Notes under the pieces: generated by a model
What the model was told of the DNA's origin: nothing
Databases searched by the model: none
What the model saw: only the letters and a program-made list of their open reading frames with translations
NCBI RefSeq assembly: GCF_010389155.1
Contig: NC_057761.1
Location: 54,806,587 to 54,870,586 of the forward strand
Direction: 5' to 3'
From: Erigeron canadensis
Lineage: Eukaryota > Streptophyta > Magnoliopsida > Asterales > Asteraceae
Length of the DNA: 64,000 nt
Part shown: in pieces, positions 1 to 12,700 of the stretch
How positions within the stretch are numbered: position 1 is the first letter of the stretch
Layout of the letters: the number at the start of each line of letters is the position of its first letter
Program-made: the position numbers and the translations under genes

Positions 1-610
1 GATACTCTTTCATTGATACAAACACCAAATAAGAAGATTCTTTTTTTTGAGAATAGAGGCGGAAGAACTAGAGCACTGATATCCAAAATTTAACGACTTT
101 ATGATAAAACAGAACCTTATAAATACAGGGGTCACTAACATTGCCAACATTTCGAGCCATGAAATCCCAATGAGGTCATAATGTCCATGAAAGATCCCTT
201 GTGGCATTCGAAACACATAAATCATTTGATATGGAAAGTAACATCTCATATCCATGAGGGAAACAGGGAACTGTCTACAGATAAGATTTGCACTCTAATT
301 TTCAATGTGCAAACAAAGGAATTAAGCACATTCTGGTCATGCTACTTTGTCAGTTGTACAAAGGCCTATTATTAAACTATTGAATGATCAGATAAAATTA
401 CTTTTATTTGCTAGCAACCACAGCTTAGACCAATAAAGCTAGTAAACTACGGATAGCTAATGATTATCTGGTGGCTCTATCTTACAAATGCAGGGAAAGA
501 AGGAACAGTATCCAAGAGTACACACGGTATCATATCATCATAAAAAGTAAACATGCAAAATATGACATAAACTTGCTACAGCTTTAAACAAAACAAGTAC
601 CTAAGCATCA
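1..610. other. 3' flank of the TOP6A gene, no gene seen
   Basis: AT-rich sequence downstream of the minus-strand TOP6A stop codon. Part is probably its 3' UTR. The short open frames here have no recognisable domain or coding character. Confidence 0.5.
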
Positions 611-1882
611 CTAAAGCCAATCTTGTTGCTGCAGCTTCAATGGCAGGTAGACCTCGGACAAATACTGAAAACCAAAGGTACTCAAGGCCTGAATTTCCGC
701 CTTTTGTTTCGTCTTAACCATCAAATTCAATTCTTCAACCCACCCGGGATTCTTCTTCACAAAATCCTCTTCCAACAAATCCTTCCCAGTCTTAATATCC
801 TGCTCAGTCATCGGCAACCTACATTGTTCCGGTATCTTATACTTATCCAAATCACTCGGCCTAATCCCTAACCATTTAATATCCGGTGTAGTCAAATTAG
901 CACTATCGTAAGACATATTCTTCGACCCACACCCATAAACCGACAAAATCTTCAACCCGTAAGGATCGCTATCCACAAGTGCCAAAACCGGCAACTTGAG
1001 CTCCATTTTCATCTTCCTTAAGAACAACCTAGTAGCAACATCAGGTTGTCCTTTAGCAGTCACAATAATACAAGGAAACCGATTATAAAACCTATCTTCG
1101 GCTAATCTCATATACGCGGCATCTTTTTCAACCAACAATATAAACAAAGCATCACTAGACATATCACCAACTCTATCTATATTAGGCGGTATCGCCTTCC
1201 CACCTATCCCCATTTTCGTACAATCAATCATATCACCGTTATCACTAAAAACCAACCTCCCAACCACAACCCCCTTTTCGGCCGCAACAACGTTCAACGA
1301 AGACCTCGTACATCCTAAAATACACGAAACATCGTCCAAAACAGCATCCGACTGTGTCTGATCCTGAAACAGTTTCACATCAGTATAAAACAAGTCACGT
1401 TTAGTCACATGTATGTTTTTCAAAGTCAATTGATGTATCAAGGACATAATTCGTGTCGTAATTGTGGTTTTTCGGACAGTGGAGACGGATGAGTAGGGAC
1501 GGATAGACGATTTGTCTTTCAAAACAATGCGGTCGAGTTCCGGAACGTAGAGTTGGTTATTGGCGGCGCGTGAGGGGACGGAGAATGAAAATCCGTTACC
1601 GGAAAGGATGGATTTAGCTAAAGAGATGGCTAAGTTCTGGATTCTGGATTGTACGGAAGATAACGGTAGGTCGGTTACTTCACGGCAAGTGGATGATAGT
1701 GAGAGGTCAGTTAGGGTTAGGGTTTTGGAAGTGGATCCCGATTTTGTGGAAGCGGTTTTTAGGGTTTTGAGGATTGAGAGGATTTCGGAGTCGGGTTTTA
1801 AGCGGTTTTTGAAGGGGAGGTGGATGGTGTCGGTGTCCGGGTCGGAATCGTCATCGGAATCGTGTCGTCGGCGTTTTGGCAT
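611..1882 (-). CDS. TOP6A: DNA topoisomerase VI subunit A (BIN5/RHL2/SPO11-3 type)
   Basis: A 423-residue intact single-exon frame. It is the Spo11-like catalytic subunit of plant topoisomerase VI, a nuclear enzyme that passes one duplex through another and is needed for endoreduplication and cell enlargement; in plants it works with subunit B (HYP6/RHL3), RHL1 and BIN4. The winged-helix domain holds the catalytic tyrosine, Y166, in [11 protein letters not shown]. The Toprim domain shows its acidic glutamate at E252 (LVEKDAAY) and the DxD pair at D304/D306 (LVDSDPYG). The acidic, basic-patched N-terminus (KRRR, then a D-rich stretch) is normal for the plant protein. Length and lack of introns match the family member I remember as At5g02820, rather than the intron-rich meiotic SPO11-1/2. 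The start is the first Met of the frame and begins the conserved basic leader. Nothing looks broken. Confidence 0.95.
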   Translation of the reverse strand: MPKRRRHDSDDDSDPDTDTIHLPFKNRLKPDSEILSILKTLKTASTKSGSTSKTLTLTDLSLSSTCREVTDLPLSSVQSRIQNLAISLAKSILSGNGFSFSVPSRAANNQLYVPELDRIVLKDKSSIRPYSSVSTVRKTTITTRIMSLIHQLTLKNIHVTKRDLFYTDVKLFQDQTQSDAVLDDVSCILGCTRSSLNVVAAEKGVVVGRLVFSDNGDMIDCTKMGIGGKAIPPNIDRVGDMSSDALFILLVEKDAAYMRLAEDRFYNRFPCIIVTAKGQPDVATRLFLRKMKMELKLPVLALVDSDPYGLKILSVYGCGSKNMSYDSANLTTPDIKWLGIRPSDLDKYKIPEQCRLPMTEQDIKTGKDLLEEDFVKKNPGWVEELNLMVKTKQKAEIQALSTFGFQYLSEVYLPLKLQQQDWL

Positions 1883-3326
1883 TGTGGGAGTGGAGTGGCG
1901 GAGGCGGGAAAATGGAAATGGGGGAAATGGAGTTTAGGTTGGTAGATGCAAGGTTAAACACTTTCTAAACGGTTTCTTAACGGGGTGGGACATTTTTGTC
2001 CTATCTATTGTCCACTCATCATTATTATACATCAGAGTTTGCTAAATACAGCCTTTAGGGTTGTATTTAAGGTGCATAAATTATTTGTATATTTACCATA
2101 AAAATCTGGAGTCAAGCTTTTAATATGGAAGGTACAAATTTTTTATGCACGTTAAATACAGCCCTTACGGCTGTATTTAGCATTTCCCTTATACATAAAC
2201 TAGAAAGATATAATTTCTTCCGTTGTAATTTTGATAGGTTTTGAACTTTTGACTTAAAGACTTTATATATAGGTTTATGTGGTCAAATGGTAACAATATA
2301 ACTATAGTTTCACCGTATCGGTAAAATGACATAGGATTTTGGTGTACGAGTGTGTATGTATACTAAAAAACGGTTTCTAAAACGGACCGACTAAGGAATG
2401 AAACCTGATTTGACAGGTTGAACATGTTAGTAGTTTCAATTGTTTAAAGGATAAAGTGGAACACCTTGTCGTCAGAATCACATTGAATCCACATCATCAC
2501 ACTATGTAAGGATTATAATGCAGATAAAATTATATTATAACGAAAAAAATGTCACTAAAATTGTTATACTTCAAATAAATAATCAAGTTATAATTACAAT
2601 CACCAAAACACACCATACTTATCTTTGATGCTACCACCAAATTGGTGCAAAGACAAAAACATATATACAATTTTGGTTCATTTTCAGTAAATGCACGGTT
2701 TAACCAAAGAGGATCCGAAACTGGTGGTATGGTATCACTAACATTTTTTCTCGATTTATTACATCAAGTTGATTATCAATTTTTACATGTAGCATAAATG
2801 TCTAAAGTAGAAAAAACCCGTCTAACTCAATGAAAATTTGTTACATGTAGCATATAATTGTTGATTCGTCGTTTTTTGATTTTAACTTGTCATCTTTCTT
2901 ACAGTTAGGAGAATCATTTCCCATAACTTAAACTTGTAAGAGTGGAAGGAATACCCTTCACCCCGTCTCTCATCTCCTATTTTCTCTTCTTCTGCATTAT
3001 CCATCTCTCATAATCTTATTTTATAAGGAATGATTATTTTTTATTTCTTATCTATTTATTTATTTTTTTTAAAAAAGTAAAACATATGTGTGAGAAATAC
3101 TTAACAACATCATTTGATTAACCATCATGTTATTTTTCATTTAGTTTTATCATATCATTCCATTTGAAATAAGAGATGTAGCAAATGATACCATATACCA
3201 CACCCTCATCCCACGCCATTATTCCACTCTAAATGATCATAAAATTTCATTAAACATTAACATAAAAATTATGGGGTAATTAATTTAGGTTATTTTGTTA
3301 AGTGGGATGAAGTGTAGCCCCAAAGT
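1883..3326. other. Intergenic region between TOP6A and adenylate kinase
   Basis: Divergent promoter side of TOP6A followed by AT-rich sequence. A direct or inverted pair of short blocks lies near 2035-2185 (both contain the words 'tgtattta' and 'aaatacagc'), probably an old MITE. No coding signal. Confidence 0.4.
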
Positions 3327-3998
3327 AGGGGTAAGTACGGTTCGGTTTGGTTCGGTTTTTGACTAAAACCGAAACCGAACCGTTATAATTCGGTTTTTGA
3401 AAACTAAAACAATTGGGTTTTGGTTTTTTCGATTTAGGTCTATTTCGGTTCGGTTTTAGTCGGTTTTTAACCACTTGTGGTTTGGGTCAAATTGAGCTTC
3501 AAAAGTTTATAAGTTTATAACTTATAATTACACCTTAATTAATTTCAACAAGTTTTCAAAACAATAACACTACAACAATGATAACAAATTCATAAAAGTA
3601 AGTTGTACAAACTTCAAACAAATTTTATATATAACTATTTATATCTTTTACGCGTTGTTTAATTGTACAATTATTAAAACAAATTAAAATTGTTGTGTAT
3701 TTTCACTTAAAATATATAAATGATATGATTATATACACCTAAAAATGCAAATATAATAACATGTTTATCAAAAATTAATAATAAAATGATATAAATATAA
3801 AATAAAATAAAAATATATATTTTTGGTTCGGTTCGATTTTTATGGTTCGGTTTTTTATTAAAAACCAAAACCGAACCACAACTTTCGGCTTTTTGTTTTT
3901 GGTTTTTTCAGTTTTCAGTTTTTTCGGCTCAATTTTTTCAGTTTTTTCGGTTTTCATGATTTTTTTTGTTTTCGGTTCGGTTTTTTCTTACCAGTACC
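3327..3998. repeat. CGGTT-rich element with inverted ends (hAT-like MITE candidate)
   Basis: The left end begins GGGGTAAGTACGGTTCGG and is packed with TTCGGTTTGG/ACCGAAACC words. The right end near 3970-3998 carries the inverse-facing TTCGGTTCGG followed by GTACCCC. The middle (3480-3830) is AT-rich filler. The layout (G-run end, subterminal CGGTT repeats on both arms) is that of a non-autonomous DNA transposon. I could not find a clean target-site duplication, so the class is uncertain. It ends about 180 bp before the adenylate kinase start codon and so forms part of that promoter. Confidence 0.5.
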
Positions 3999-4176
3999 CC
4001 AAAGGCATATTCGATGATGAAATAAACAAAATTATACTAGATCCCCTTCACCCCAAAATTCATTCATTGATTACATCATCATATATATTATTTCCTCTTG
4101 CTCTGACTTTCGTCTTCTTCAACATCATCTTCTTCTTTCATAATATATCAATAAAAATTCCGCCGTCATCACCAAA

Positions 4177-7100
4177 ATGGCGGCCATCACCCGCCTTCTC
4201 AAACCCACATCATCAATTTCATATCTTTTCAGCAGATCACTTTCCTCCACCACCACCACAAACGCCGTGATTTCAGAAATTGAATCTAACAGACCTAATT
4301 TATCAGATCCAAAAGGTTCAAGAAACTTCCAGTGGGTATTTCTCGGCGTTCCCGGTGTCGGAAAAGGAACTTACGCTAGTCGCTTATCCACTCTTCTTGG
4401 TGTCCCTCATATCGCCACCGGTGATCTTGTTCGTGAAGAATTGTCTTCTTCTGGCCCTCTTTCCCGTCAGGTATATATATATTATTCTCATGTATTTACT
4501 TTTAGCTGATTTTATATGAATAATATGTACATCATAAATTGAATCATTTATATCTGTTGTACATGCAAATGAAACTATAGCTATAAATCATATTGTATTG
4601 GCTCATTGAGACACCATATAAGTGTGTTATTTAGTTAGTGCATCTGGTTTAAAATTGATGGAAACACGAATAAAGGGGTGTTTGGATACAATGATAGTAT
4701 TTACATAGAGTGGCCCAAGGGCTCTTATTTTATCGCTTCGTTTTCTAGGACCAATGTCTTAAAATCGAGTGGGACACCCAAGATAGATGTTTTGTATAAT
4801 GGTGTAGATACACTGGGGAGCCAGGATTTTTATTATGGGGTCGCCGAACAGTTTTCATGATACTAATAAGTGTAAAGTTAAACTACAAAATTCAATCACA
4901 CTAGTTTGGGGTTGCCACTTACTTTAAAATTGCCAATTACACTAGTTTTATAGAAATCGTGGGGTTGACGTGGCTACCGTTGGCCACCACATAGCTCCTC
5001 AACTTCATACAGTGAGTCAGTGATATGCGGAATTGTGATGCTGTAATTACGTCAGCAATGTAGAGAATTTTAAGGAATATGGAATGCTAAAAGCAGTCGA
5101 AATGCTGCTATTGTTTAGTAAACTCATGGCCTTGAGATATGTTTTAAAATTTCAGAAAGTGGACGACTTTAATCGTTTTCAGTACGCTACAATAGGTCTT
5201 AGAGTAAGCCTTCTTCGAGGAGCTTGTATGTCGAGATTAAAAAGTTTAGAACAATGGTTGTATATGCCAACTGTTTATAGAATGTGGCATTTTTGCTTTA
5301 TACCGACTTGCATTGTTGCATACATGTAGCTACCCATTTAAGCAAAATGCTTACATTTTGTTTATCTGCAATATTTCTTATTTTTGGTAGTGCTTTTTAG
5401 GTGCTGCCTACTAGTTAAAAGTCTCATTAAATTATGTGTCAAGTCAAATTTTACTTAACTTTTGATATATTATTGTTTTCACCTTTATTGACACTGTAAA
5501 GATTGATACACTGTTGTTTGAAGCCACAAATGATTAAATGGCATGATTTTTTATGCACTTACAGTTAATCTTTATATATTTTTCAGCTTGCTGAGATAGT
5601 CAATCAAGGGAAGTTGGTTTCTGATGAAATTATATTCGACTTATTATCAAAGAGGCTAGAAGCTGGAGAATCAAAAGGAGAATCAGGATTTATTTTGGAT
5701 GGTTTTCCTCGAACTATAAGACAAGCTGTAAGTATCTTTTCAAACAAAGATCAAACCTCATTTTCTCATTAGATGCTCTCTAAGTAAAATAATGGCTTTT
5801 CCTTTAACATGAATTGATGATTTGTAATTTCTGAAGATGAAAACAACTCATCTTTATTAACACGAATTGATGGTTCTTAGTAATTAGTTAATTTGTGGTT
5901 CCTTGAATTCCGATATTCTATTTACCATATTTTCCATATTACAGGAAATCTTAGATGAAGTGACAGAAATTGATTTGGTGGTCAATCTCAAGTTAAGGGA
6001 AGATGTATTGGTTGAAAAGTGTCTTGGTAGAAGAATATGCAGTCAATGTGGAAAAGGTTTTAATGTGGCGTCGATTAATGCAAAGGCAGAGAATGGAAGA
6101 CCTGGAATGAGTATGGCACCACTTCTTCCACCTTCACACTGTGCCTCAAAGCTCATTACTCGTGCTGATGACACTGAAGAAGTAGTCAAAGAGAGACTTC
6201 GTGTGTACCATGAAAAGGTATTTGTCTTTTACCATTTAGAAGTCGATTCTTATAGCATTCTGCAGAGATGGGCTTCAGATAGATCATCATATTCAACAGG
6301 GTGTTGGGTGCGTGTTTTGAAAGTAACTATATGACATTGTATAATTATCAGATTAGGCCAAATGGAGGGCAAGTAGGTAGCTTTGTTTTTAATAGACTCC
6401 CGAGTCCCAACATAATCAGTTGCATAACTTTGTTGCGGTTAGTATGAAAGTGGTTATTTGACTCCCTACTCCCTAGATAAACTAATTTTGGCACCTGTTT
6501 ATTTAAGCACTAAAAACTGATTATGGTGAATTGAAGCGCAATAATAAGATGATATTATAGTTCAAGAACGCAAATCCGTCCACAACCATGATATTGTAAC
6601 TTAAGAGCTTGGATTAAGCTCGTATCAATATGTATCTCGTGTAAGCCTTCGCCCGCGCGAGAGACTTCTATGCCAGCCGGGAATAACGGCTCTGTTATGA
6701 ACTCAAGCGGCCCGGAATTGGTTGATTCGGAACATTCTGTGGGTGGCCTTTTCGACTCCCACTGGGATTGCTTTGACTCGAATGAATGTTCTGAAGAAAC
6801 CTCAATTAAGTTACGTTGTTTTAGATTCCTATTCCACTCCAACCGGTGCAGAGCGGTCGGCTGTTAACTGACTGGTCGTAGGTAAAATGTCTAGAATACT
6901 TTCAAGGTCTTGAATAATGACAAATTAAGCAAAGCCTTGCGGAGACATCTAGATGTAGAAACTTCTGTACCTATGAGCGTAAAACTTTATAAATTGTTGC
7001 AGCTTTACCTTAAAAAAACCTTACATGGTGACTTAGTATCTCCTATCTTGAAAATTACTTTTATGTTTCTATAATATAATGATGATGAATTTGTATTCCT

Positions 7101-7256
7101 GTTTTGTTGCAGAGTCAACCCGTAGAGGGTTTCTACAGAGATCAAGGCAAGTTAATGGAGTTTGATCTCCCTGGAGGGATCCCGGAATCATGGCCAAAGT
7201 TGCTAGAAGCTCTTAACCTTGATGAGTACGAGGTCAAAAGATCAGCTGTGGCATAG
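4177..7256 (+). CDS. Adenylate kinase, organelle-targeted, four exons
   Basis: Exons 4177-4470, 5587-5727, 5945-6217 and 7113-7256 join in frame to 283 residues. The enzyme interconverts 2 ADP with ATP and AMP. The Ser/Thr-rich N-terminal ~45 residues look like a plastid/mitochondrial transit peptide. The P-loop GVPGVGKGT is at residues 57-65, followed by the AMP-binding segment ([10 protein letters not shown]) at the end of exon 1, FILDGFPRT in exon 2 and the LID with CSQCGKGF in exon 3. The C-terminal part (GGIPESWP, exon 4) closely matches the plant protein annotated as chloroplastic adenylate kinase 1 (At2g37250 as I recall), also about 284 residues. All introns use GT-AG and all junctions fall between codons. 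Introns 1 and 3 are unusually filled: intron 3 contains a GC-richer insert (see 6545-6900). Confidence 0.93.
6545..6900. other. GC-richer insert in adenylate kinase intron 3, possible organelle-derived DNA
   Basis: Base composition changes abruptly from about one third GC to about one half over ~300 bp. Long frames are open on both strands (minus 6555-6842, plus 6670-6867) but neither shows a domain I can name. The even base use and open frames on both strands resemble plant mitochondrial intergenic DNA, so a nuclear copy of mitochondrial DNA is my best guess. Captured gene sequence is the alternative. Confidence 0.35.
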
Positions 7257-8432
7257 ATTAGCTGCTTTCTTCTATACAATTGATCATTGTTTGCATGTAT
7301 AATAGGGCATGCACAGCAAATTTTGGATGAAAGAATAATGAAAACACACTATTTTGTTCTTGTTCTTTTGAAATAACCAAACATGAGGAACTATTATATG
7401 CTTTCAAGTCATGATAGCTGTTGAGTTTGAATATTTGTTGTAAGCTGTAACATTATATAAGGTTGGCCTTATTGTGCTTCATATTTTGTATTAGTAATTT
7501 AGTAGTATATGAAGTAGTGTTGCATATATAAAGCTGCATCCAGCATCAGATTGGTAAAATAAGTAAATATGCAAAGCAATGAAAGCGTATAACTTTCATT
7601 TTCCATATCTGATGTCTCGACCTTTATAATTGTTAATCAGTTTCCACTTGTTTTAACACCTTAAAGGCAGGGTTAAAATATTTTAACCCAACAATATGTT
7701 AGCATTAGAAGAAAGCCGGCCTTATTGAAGAAGCGTTTTTCTCAGCTTAGGCCTCCTTTATTTTTCCAAAAAAATCTGAAAACATTTGATCTCCAATTCG
7801 GTCGAACGTTTCCAGATTTGTAAGCATGAATTCATCGGTGGGGAGATGTCTGAGATTACCTCTGACGATTCAAACTTTCAAAGGTGTACAAACCTCTTTT
7901 TCTAATATGAAATATTCTCTTTCGCAAATTTAAGTTTCTTCTTTAATCCTTAGCCGTCATCCCCAGCACCCTAAGCCGCCAATTACTGGCCATATAGTCT
8001 AACCACTCTCGGTCCCTAATCGAACAACCAATCATTGTTTGTTATTTTTGAATCTTAAGATTTATTTGCGTAGTAGATTTCGAAAGGAAACAAGAGAGTT
8101 TTTCATTTTAGCATGGAAGAAAGATGAAGTTTTGTGAAAACTTTTCTACAGACAAAAACGATATACTGTAAATGAATAATAATTAATAATAAGAAGACCG
8201 TATTGATATGTTGAATGCACTTTGGTTTGACTGTTCGATAACCAAGTATAAGGGGAGTACGGGTGTTATCATAAATGTCGTGAAGGAACGATTAATAGAT
8301 TGTTAACACTACTTAACAGGGTTGGTACTAAAAAAAGGTACATTTGATAAGTGAATGATTTGTCAAACGAAGTATTGTCAGGTAATAGAAATGAAAAGCA
8401 TATACAGAAATTAAAAAAAAAAAAACAGAAAA
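7257..8432. other. 3' flank of adenylate kinase and spacer to the tRNA gene
   Basis: Contains the adenylate kinase 3' UTR with an AATAAT-type polyadenylation word near 7334, then spacer. A Met codon at 7828 opens 19 codons that end at a possible GT donor near 7886, but nothing downstream continues it. No supported gene. Confidence 0.4.
8412..8425 (-). terminator. RNA polymerase III terminator of tRNA-Lys
   Basis: An uninterrupted A run on the plus strand, hence a T run on the tRNA strand, starting about 8 nt past the tRNA 3' end. T runs are the standard Pol III stop signal. Confidence 0.8.
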
Positions 8433-8505
8433 CGCCTTCCGTGGGACTCGAACCCACGACCACGTGGTTAAAAGCCACGCGCTCTACCAACTGAGCTAGA
8501 AAGGC
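8433..8505 (-). tRNA. trnK-UUU: tRNA-Lys (anticodon UUU)
   Basis: 73 nt without an intron. The acceptor stem GCCTTTC pairs with GGAAGGC (one G-T wobble) and the discriminator base is G. The anticodon stem CGTGG/CCACG encloses loop CTTTTAA, giving anticodon TTT. The A box (TAGCTCAGTTGG) and B box (GGTTCGAGTCC) are both intact. CCA is not encoded, as expected for a nuclear gene. Confidence 0.97.
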
Positions 8506-9787
8506 TACTTGAAATGTATATGTGTATTAGGTTATTAATATTAAGTCACTAGTTAGCCATTCTTTATTTTATCCAACATCAATTCCAAGTTACAGAATCA
8601 GGTTGTTGGTAGATCATACTGATCGAGAGAAGGTTGGTGGTGAGTATTTGACAAGGAAGAAGGTGACCTGACCTCGTCTTCGACCAGCTGATCACGCACG
8701 CCAATGTGCAAAGGTTTTACCCATTATTAATTGTTTGTGGAAATGTGTTTTAAGGGTTGCATGGTGCACCACTGGCAACATGTTAGTTAGGAGTGACCTT
8801 GTGAATGTTTTGGATTTGTCTTTGTAAATTGTACAGTAATATTTTTGTTTTTGTTTCATCTGAGATTCAAATTTGTATTTCTTATTAATCTCTCTACATT
8901 TATAGCTTAATTAGATTGGAGTATGTGGTTGCAACTTGTAAATCATACGAGTATACAGTAAATTAGCTAACAACCTGTTTATTTAATATACCAGTTACGA
9001 TTTACGTATATTTATACTCTATAGTCATTTTTCATGAACATAGTCACTTCTTTAGGTAGCTTTTTTGTTATGCGTTAGGCTACCTGCTGCTGCACATCTG
9101 GCTATTATATCTTGGCAGCAAAAACAACATGATTTTGTTTCGTGCGTGTGCATACAATTAATTTAAATTTAAATAAAAGATATACGGAAAAAAAAACTTC
9201 ATGAACAGCAGATTTTAAGTAGATGTTTGCTTTTTTTAGAACACATCATTGGGATGTCCAAGGCTGATAAAAATTAAAAATGCATTTAGTTGTGAAAAAC
9301 TGAGAGTGTAGGACAAATTTATTGTGAGAAACTGCTGCGTGAATTTGGAAAACTCATGTTTATTGTTTTCCAACTCTTTTCCCTTTCAAAAACTGAAAAT
9401 CCTTGTGTATTCCACTTGATAACTAATGAACGAAACGCATTTTCAAAGGTTGTTATTATTATTATTATTATTATTATTAAAAAACTCTCTTCATTTTTTT
9501 GCAAATTAATGGAAGAAAAAGAATATAAACTAACGTGGCCCAAGGTTCACAGAAATTCAGAAAATAACATTTGCAATTGACACTCTAGAGTGCACTTATA
9601 CATTACACAATCTTCATACATACATACAGCATAAAAGTACAAGACCACATGTTAATCCATCATATGTATCAAACTCAAACCTCTATCAGACCCGAGAGTA
9701 GTTGTTGACGTAAACAACTTTATTCACCTTCTTACATAAAATGTCATTTTGATGGATTATTATGGGTGCATCTAGTAAACCTCAACT
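8506..9787. other. Spacer between tRNA-Lys and GSTL
   Basis: AT-rich with an (ATT)n microsatellite at about 9452-9479. The last few hundred bases should include the GSTL 3' UTR. No coding signal. Confidence 0.5.
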
Positions 9788-12700
9788 TCAGAGACCCTGA
9801 AACAATGATATTGGAAGATTAAGAAAAAATTATAAATGATAATATCCAGTTAAACCATTTTCTCAACAGATTGTAGGCGAGATATACAACTTTCAAATTT
9901 CAATGCATAAGCCATAATGTAAAAAAGTTCATGTGATATTCCATACTGTGATTATGGAAAAGTTATGTATATGCAAGTCTATGCATAATATAGGCTACTT
10001 ACCATAATGCGTTTTTTGTATAACGGAACATAGTATTCAGGATCAGCTTTTGTCTGGGTGTACGCATCAATCTTGTTGAGTTCCTGTTAACAAGTATCGC
10101 ACAGTAAATACAAAAATGCCATAAGAAATAACACATCGTTTCATGCTCATAAGTAAAGAAAAAACTGATCTTCTACGGGTTTCCCAAATTTAATTCGACA
10201 TTGTTTATCTGTAATGGAGTTCGTATTAAAAGAAAGTTTCTGATAGACTTGTTTCAGTTTTATAGTTGGAACATATGATTTAGAAAGTCAAAGTGCTTAT
10301 GGCTTGATTAGACAAGAACGAATAGGTACTGTTAAAATAACCAAAAAACGGAGATATTAAAAAAAATTCATACCTCTATCCATGTTGTTAGTTTTGGTCT
10401 GCCTGAGAGAATATCATAGCCGAATACTTCATGTAAGAATGTCTGATACCTTTCTACAAAAGGAATATAAGCAAAGTCCACCTGCAACCCGCAAATTTGT
10501 CTCAATAAGAAGTCATTTTCGACATGCAATTAAATAAAAGTAACATGTAAGATGCTTAATAATCCATAAAGAATAAATCCTTTACTGCACTCACCAAACT
10601 GATTTCTCCAAGGAAAAACGGGCCTTCAAACTTCTGAAGAGCTGATTCCAAGTGATCGAAAGCAGCCCCTGATTCAGTATAAGATTCTAATCAGCTCTAG
10701 ATGCCAAATGCTATTGTGTGTTCTATGGTTGCAAGATGAATGGACTGGGTAACAGGTCAAAAAGGGTCAGTTTTAGTATGGATTGGAACATGTCCTGCAG
10801 GTTGTTAATGGATCAAGCAAGATGGATGGGTTGGGTAACAGGTCAAAAATGGGTCAGCTGTAGCACGGGTGAAATCAGGTCACGCATGTTGTAGACTAAT
10901 CAAAGTAAGTACATGCTGAAACAAGTCATTTTGTGGGTCGGATGAAAATACTTTTTGTCTACTTTCCATCTCCTTAAGAAAAGGAGTAATGTGATAATAC
11001 ACAAAAATGATACTATTACTAATATCAAAAGCATTGGATAAAATGATTCAAGAGGTTGTACGCATGAGAACGGAGAAACATACTTCGGGCAACTATCAAC
11101 CTGTTTGACATGTTGCCATCTAGCTAAATTCTTGTTTAACCCATTTGACATAAAACACATCAAACGCGGCCCACTTTTAAGTTGATTGGTCGAAATTACC
11201 ACCTCTATCTCTACTTAGTACATCATAATTCATAAGCTACACAAAAATGTTAGTCTCACCAGATTCTTTCTTAGCGTCTCCTTTAAATGAAGTTAACACC
11301 GTTTTGTTGAATGTGTCGGTGTATGTCAATAGCTCCTCGGCAACTTCTCTTTTGGCAGGGTCCTACAATTTTATAATCACCGCTTGTTACAAATTTGAAA
11401 GAAGATAGAAGGAAAAAAGGCCATAAGGGGTGCTCAATTGCAAATATGATATACGTCAAATCTTACATTTGGTAGCAATGCAGGCCCTTCAAAGTGATCA
11501 TCTAAATATCTCACCAAATCCAGGCTCTCCCCAATGATCTTGTTGTTATGTTCAAGAGCTGGTACCTTAAAGAAAATATAATTTTATAATCTAAATTACT
11601 TCTGAATCAACAATCAAGAAAAAATTCAGTAAAACTTCATATGGATTTGATATGCTTTCATCTTCATAAAAATTTATGCACTAATGCACACAGATGTGAC
11701 ACTTGAATGATTTAGTACTAATAAAGAAAATCTGAGGTGGTCTCTCTACCCGCAGGCAGGGTAAGAGCGTATTAATCCCACCTTCCCATACCCTGCTCAC
11801 TGAAAACATTGACATCAGTAACACTAAAACCAGAACCAGTACCACCACAGCGATGTTTGACGCATGCAAAGAAACTATTCCAACAAACATTAATAAATAC
11901 GAAGGAATTCGTTAATAAAAAGTGTACGAGCTGTTTAACCATGATTAGCTGTAAGTAGTTCCCATGTAAATTACCAAAATGAAACAGAACAGTGAAAATA
12001 TATATCAAGTGTTAACCTTATTCTCCGGGTAAACTTTCTCCTTATACCAAGCAGGTCTATTAGCAAGGTCTATTGGCACGAGCTTGATCTTATCTTGTAG
12101 TCCCTACATATCAAAATGAATGGATCCAGATGGTTAAGACTTAAGACAATAAGGAAGCTATAAAACACCACCAAGATATTAATAGCTCTATAATTAAAGT
12201 GAGTTTTCAAGGGGACAAAACACTTTCAAGGTAAACGTATATCACAACATTCTACAATATATCTTTTATGTATATTTTTACGTAGCCCTGAAAATCACAT
12301 GTTGGAATCCTTAGAATCAATTCTCTTTCCAAATATTATCTTAGAATCAACAAACCACCATTTTACTACAGTACAGATTAACACATCCGCTGAATTGTGT
12401 AGTTTGATGTAAATTTGGAAAGGCAGGCTCACAGAAGTCAAAACTGCCACGTGAGGTTTTATTTTGTATATGTCGCTCTCTCATAATTACTTCACACATC
12501 ATACTGCTTTAGTAGCAAACTGCACAAGTATTGTTGTGGCAAACTCACTTACCCCAAAACATGTATGCATAGTCATGGGGCCTGAAGTACATATTGCGGT
12601 GTAAGTATCACCATCCAATTCATATGCTTAAAGACATGTATGACTTATTACGTTTAACATTTAACGCTTCTTATGCATTATTTTTTGGCTACATTTTGAT

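Noticed and set aside
1700..1725. Telomere-like TTAGGGTTAGGGTT
   Set aside because: Two units only, inside the TOP6A coding sequence; codon-driven coincidence.
1560..1937. 125-codon plus-strand frame opposite TOP6A
   Set aside because: Antisense shadow of a conserved gene; its composition mirrors the coding strand and no domain is seen.
4280..4519. Overlapping plus-strand frame in adenylate kinase exon 1
   Set aside because: Shadow frame; the true frame carries the P-loop and splices in register to three further exons.
7828..7886. Possible first exon beginning ATGAATTCATCGG
   Set aside because: Nineteen codons reach a GT, but no downstream exon continues it before the tRNA gene. At most a relic of a mitochondria-targeted gene.
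8269..8490. 73-codon minus-strand frame over the tRNA gene
   Set aside because: It reads through tRNA-Lys and the Pol III terminator; the RNA gene explains the sequence.
11690..11830. Possible SINE 3' end in GSTL intron 4 (between exons 4 and 5; CCTGCCTGCGGGTAGAG on the minus strand)
   Set aside because: No Pol III A/B boxes or target duplication could be found around it.
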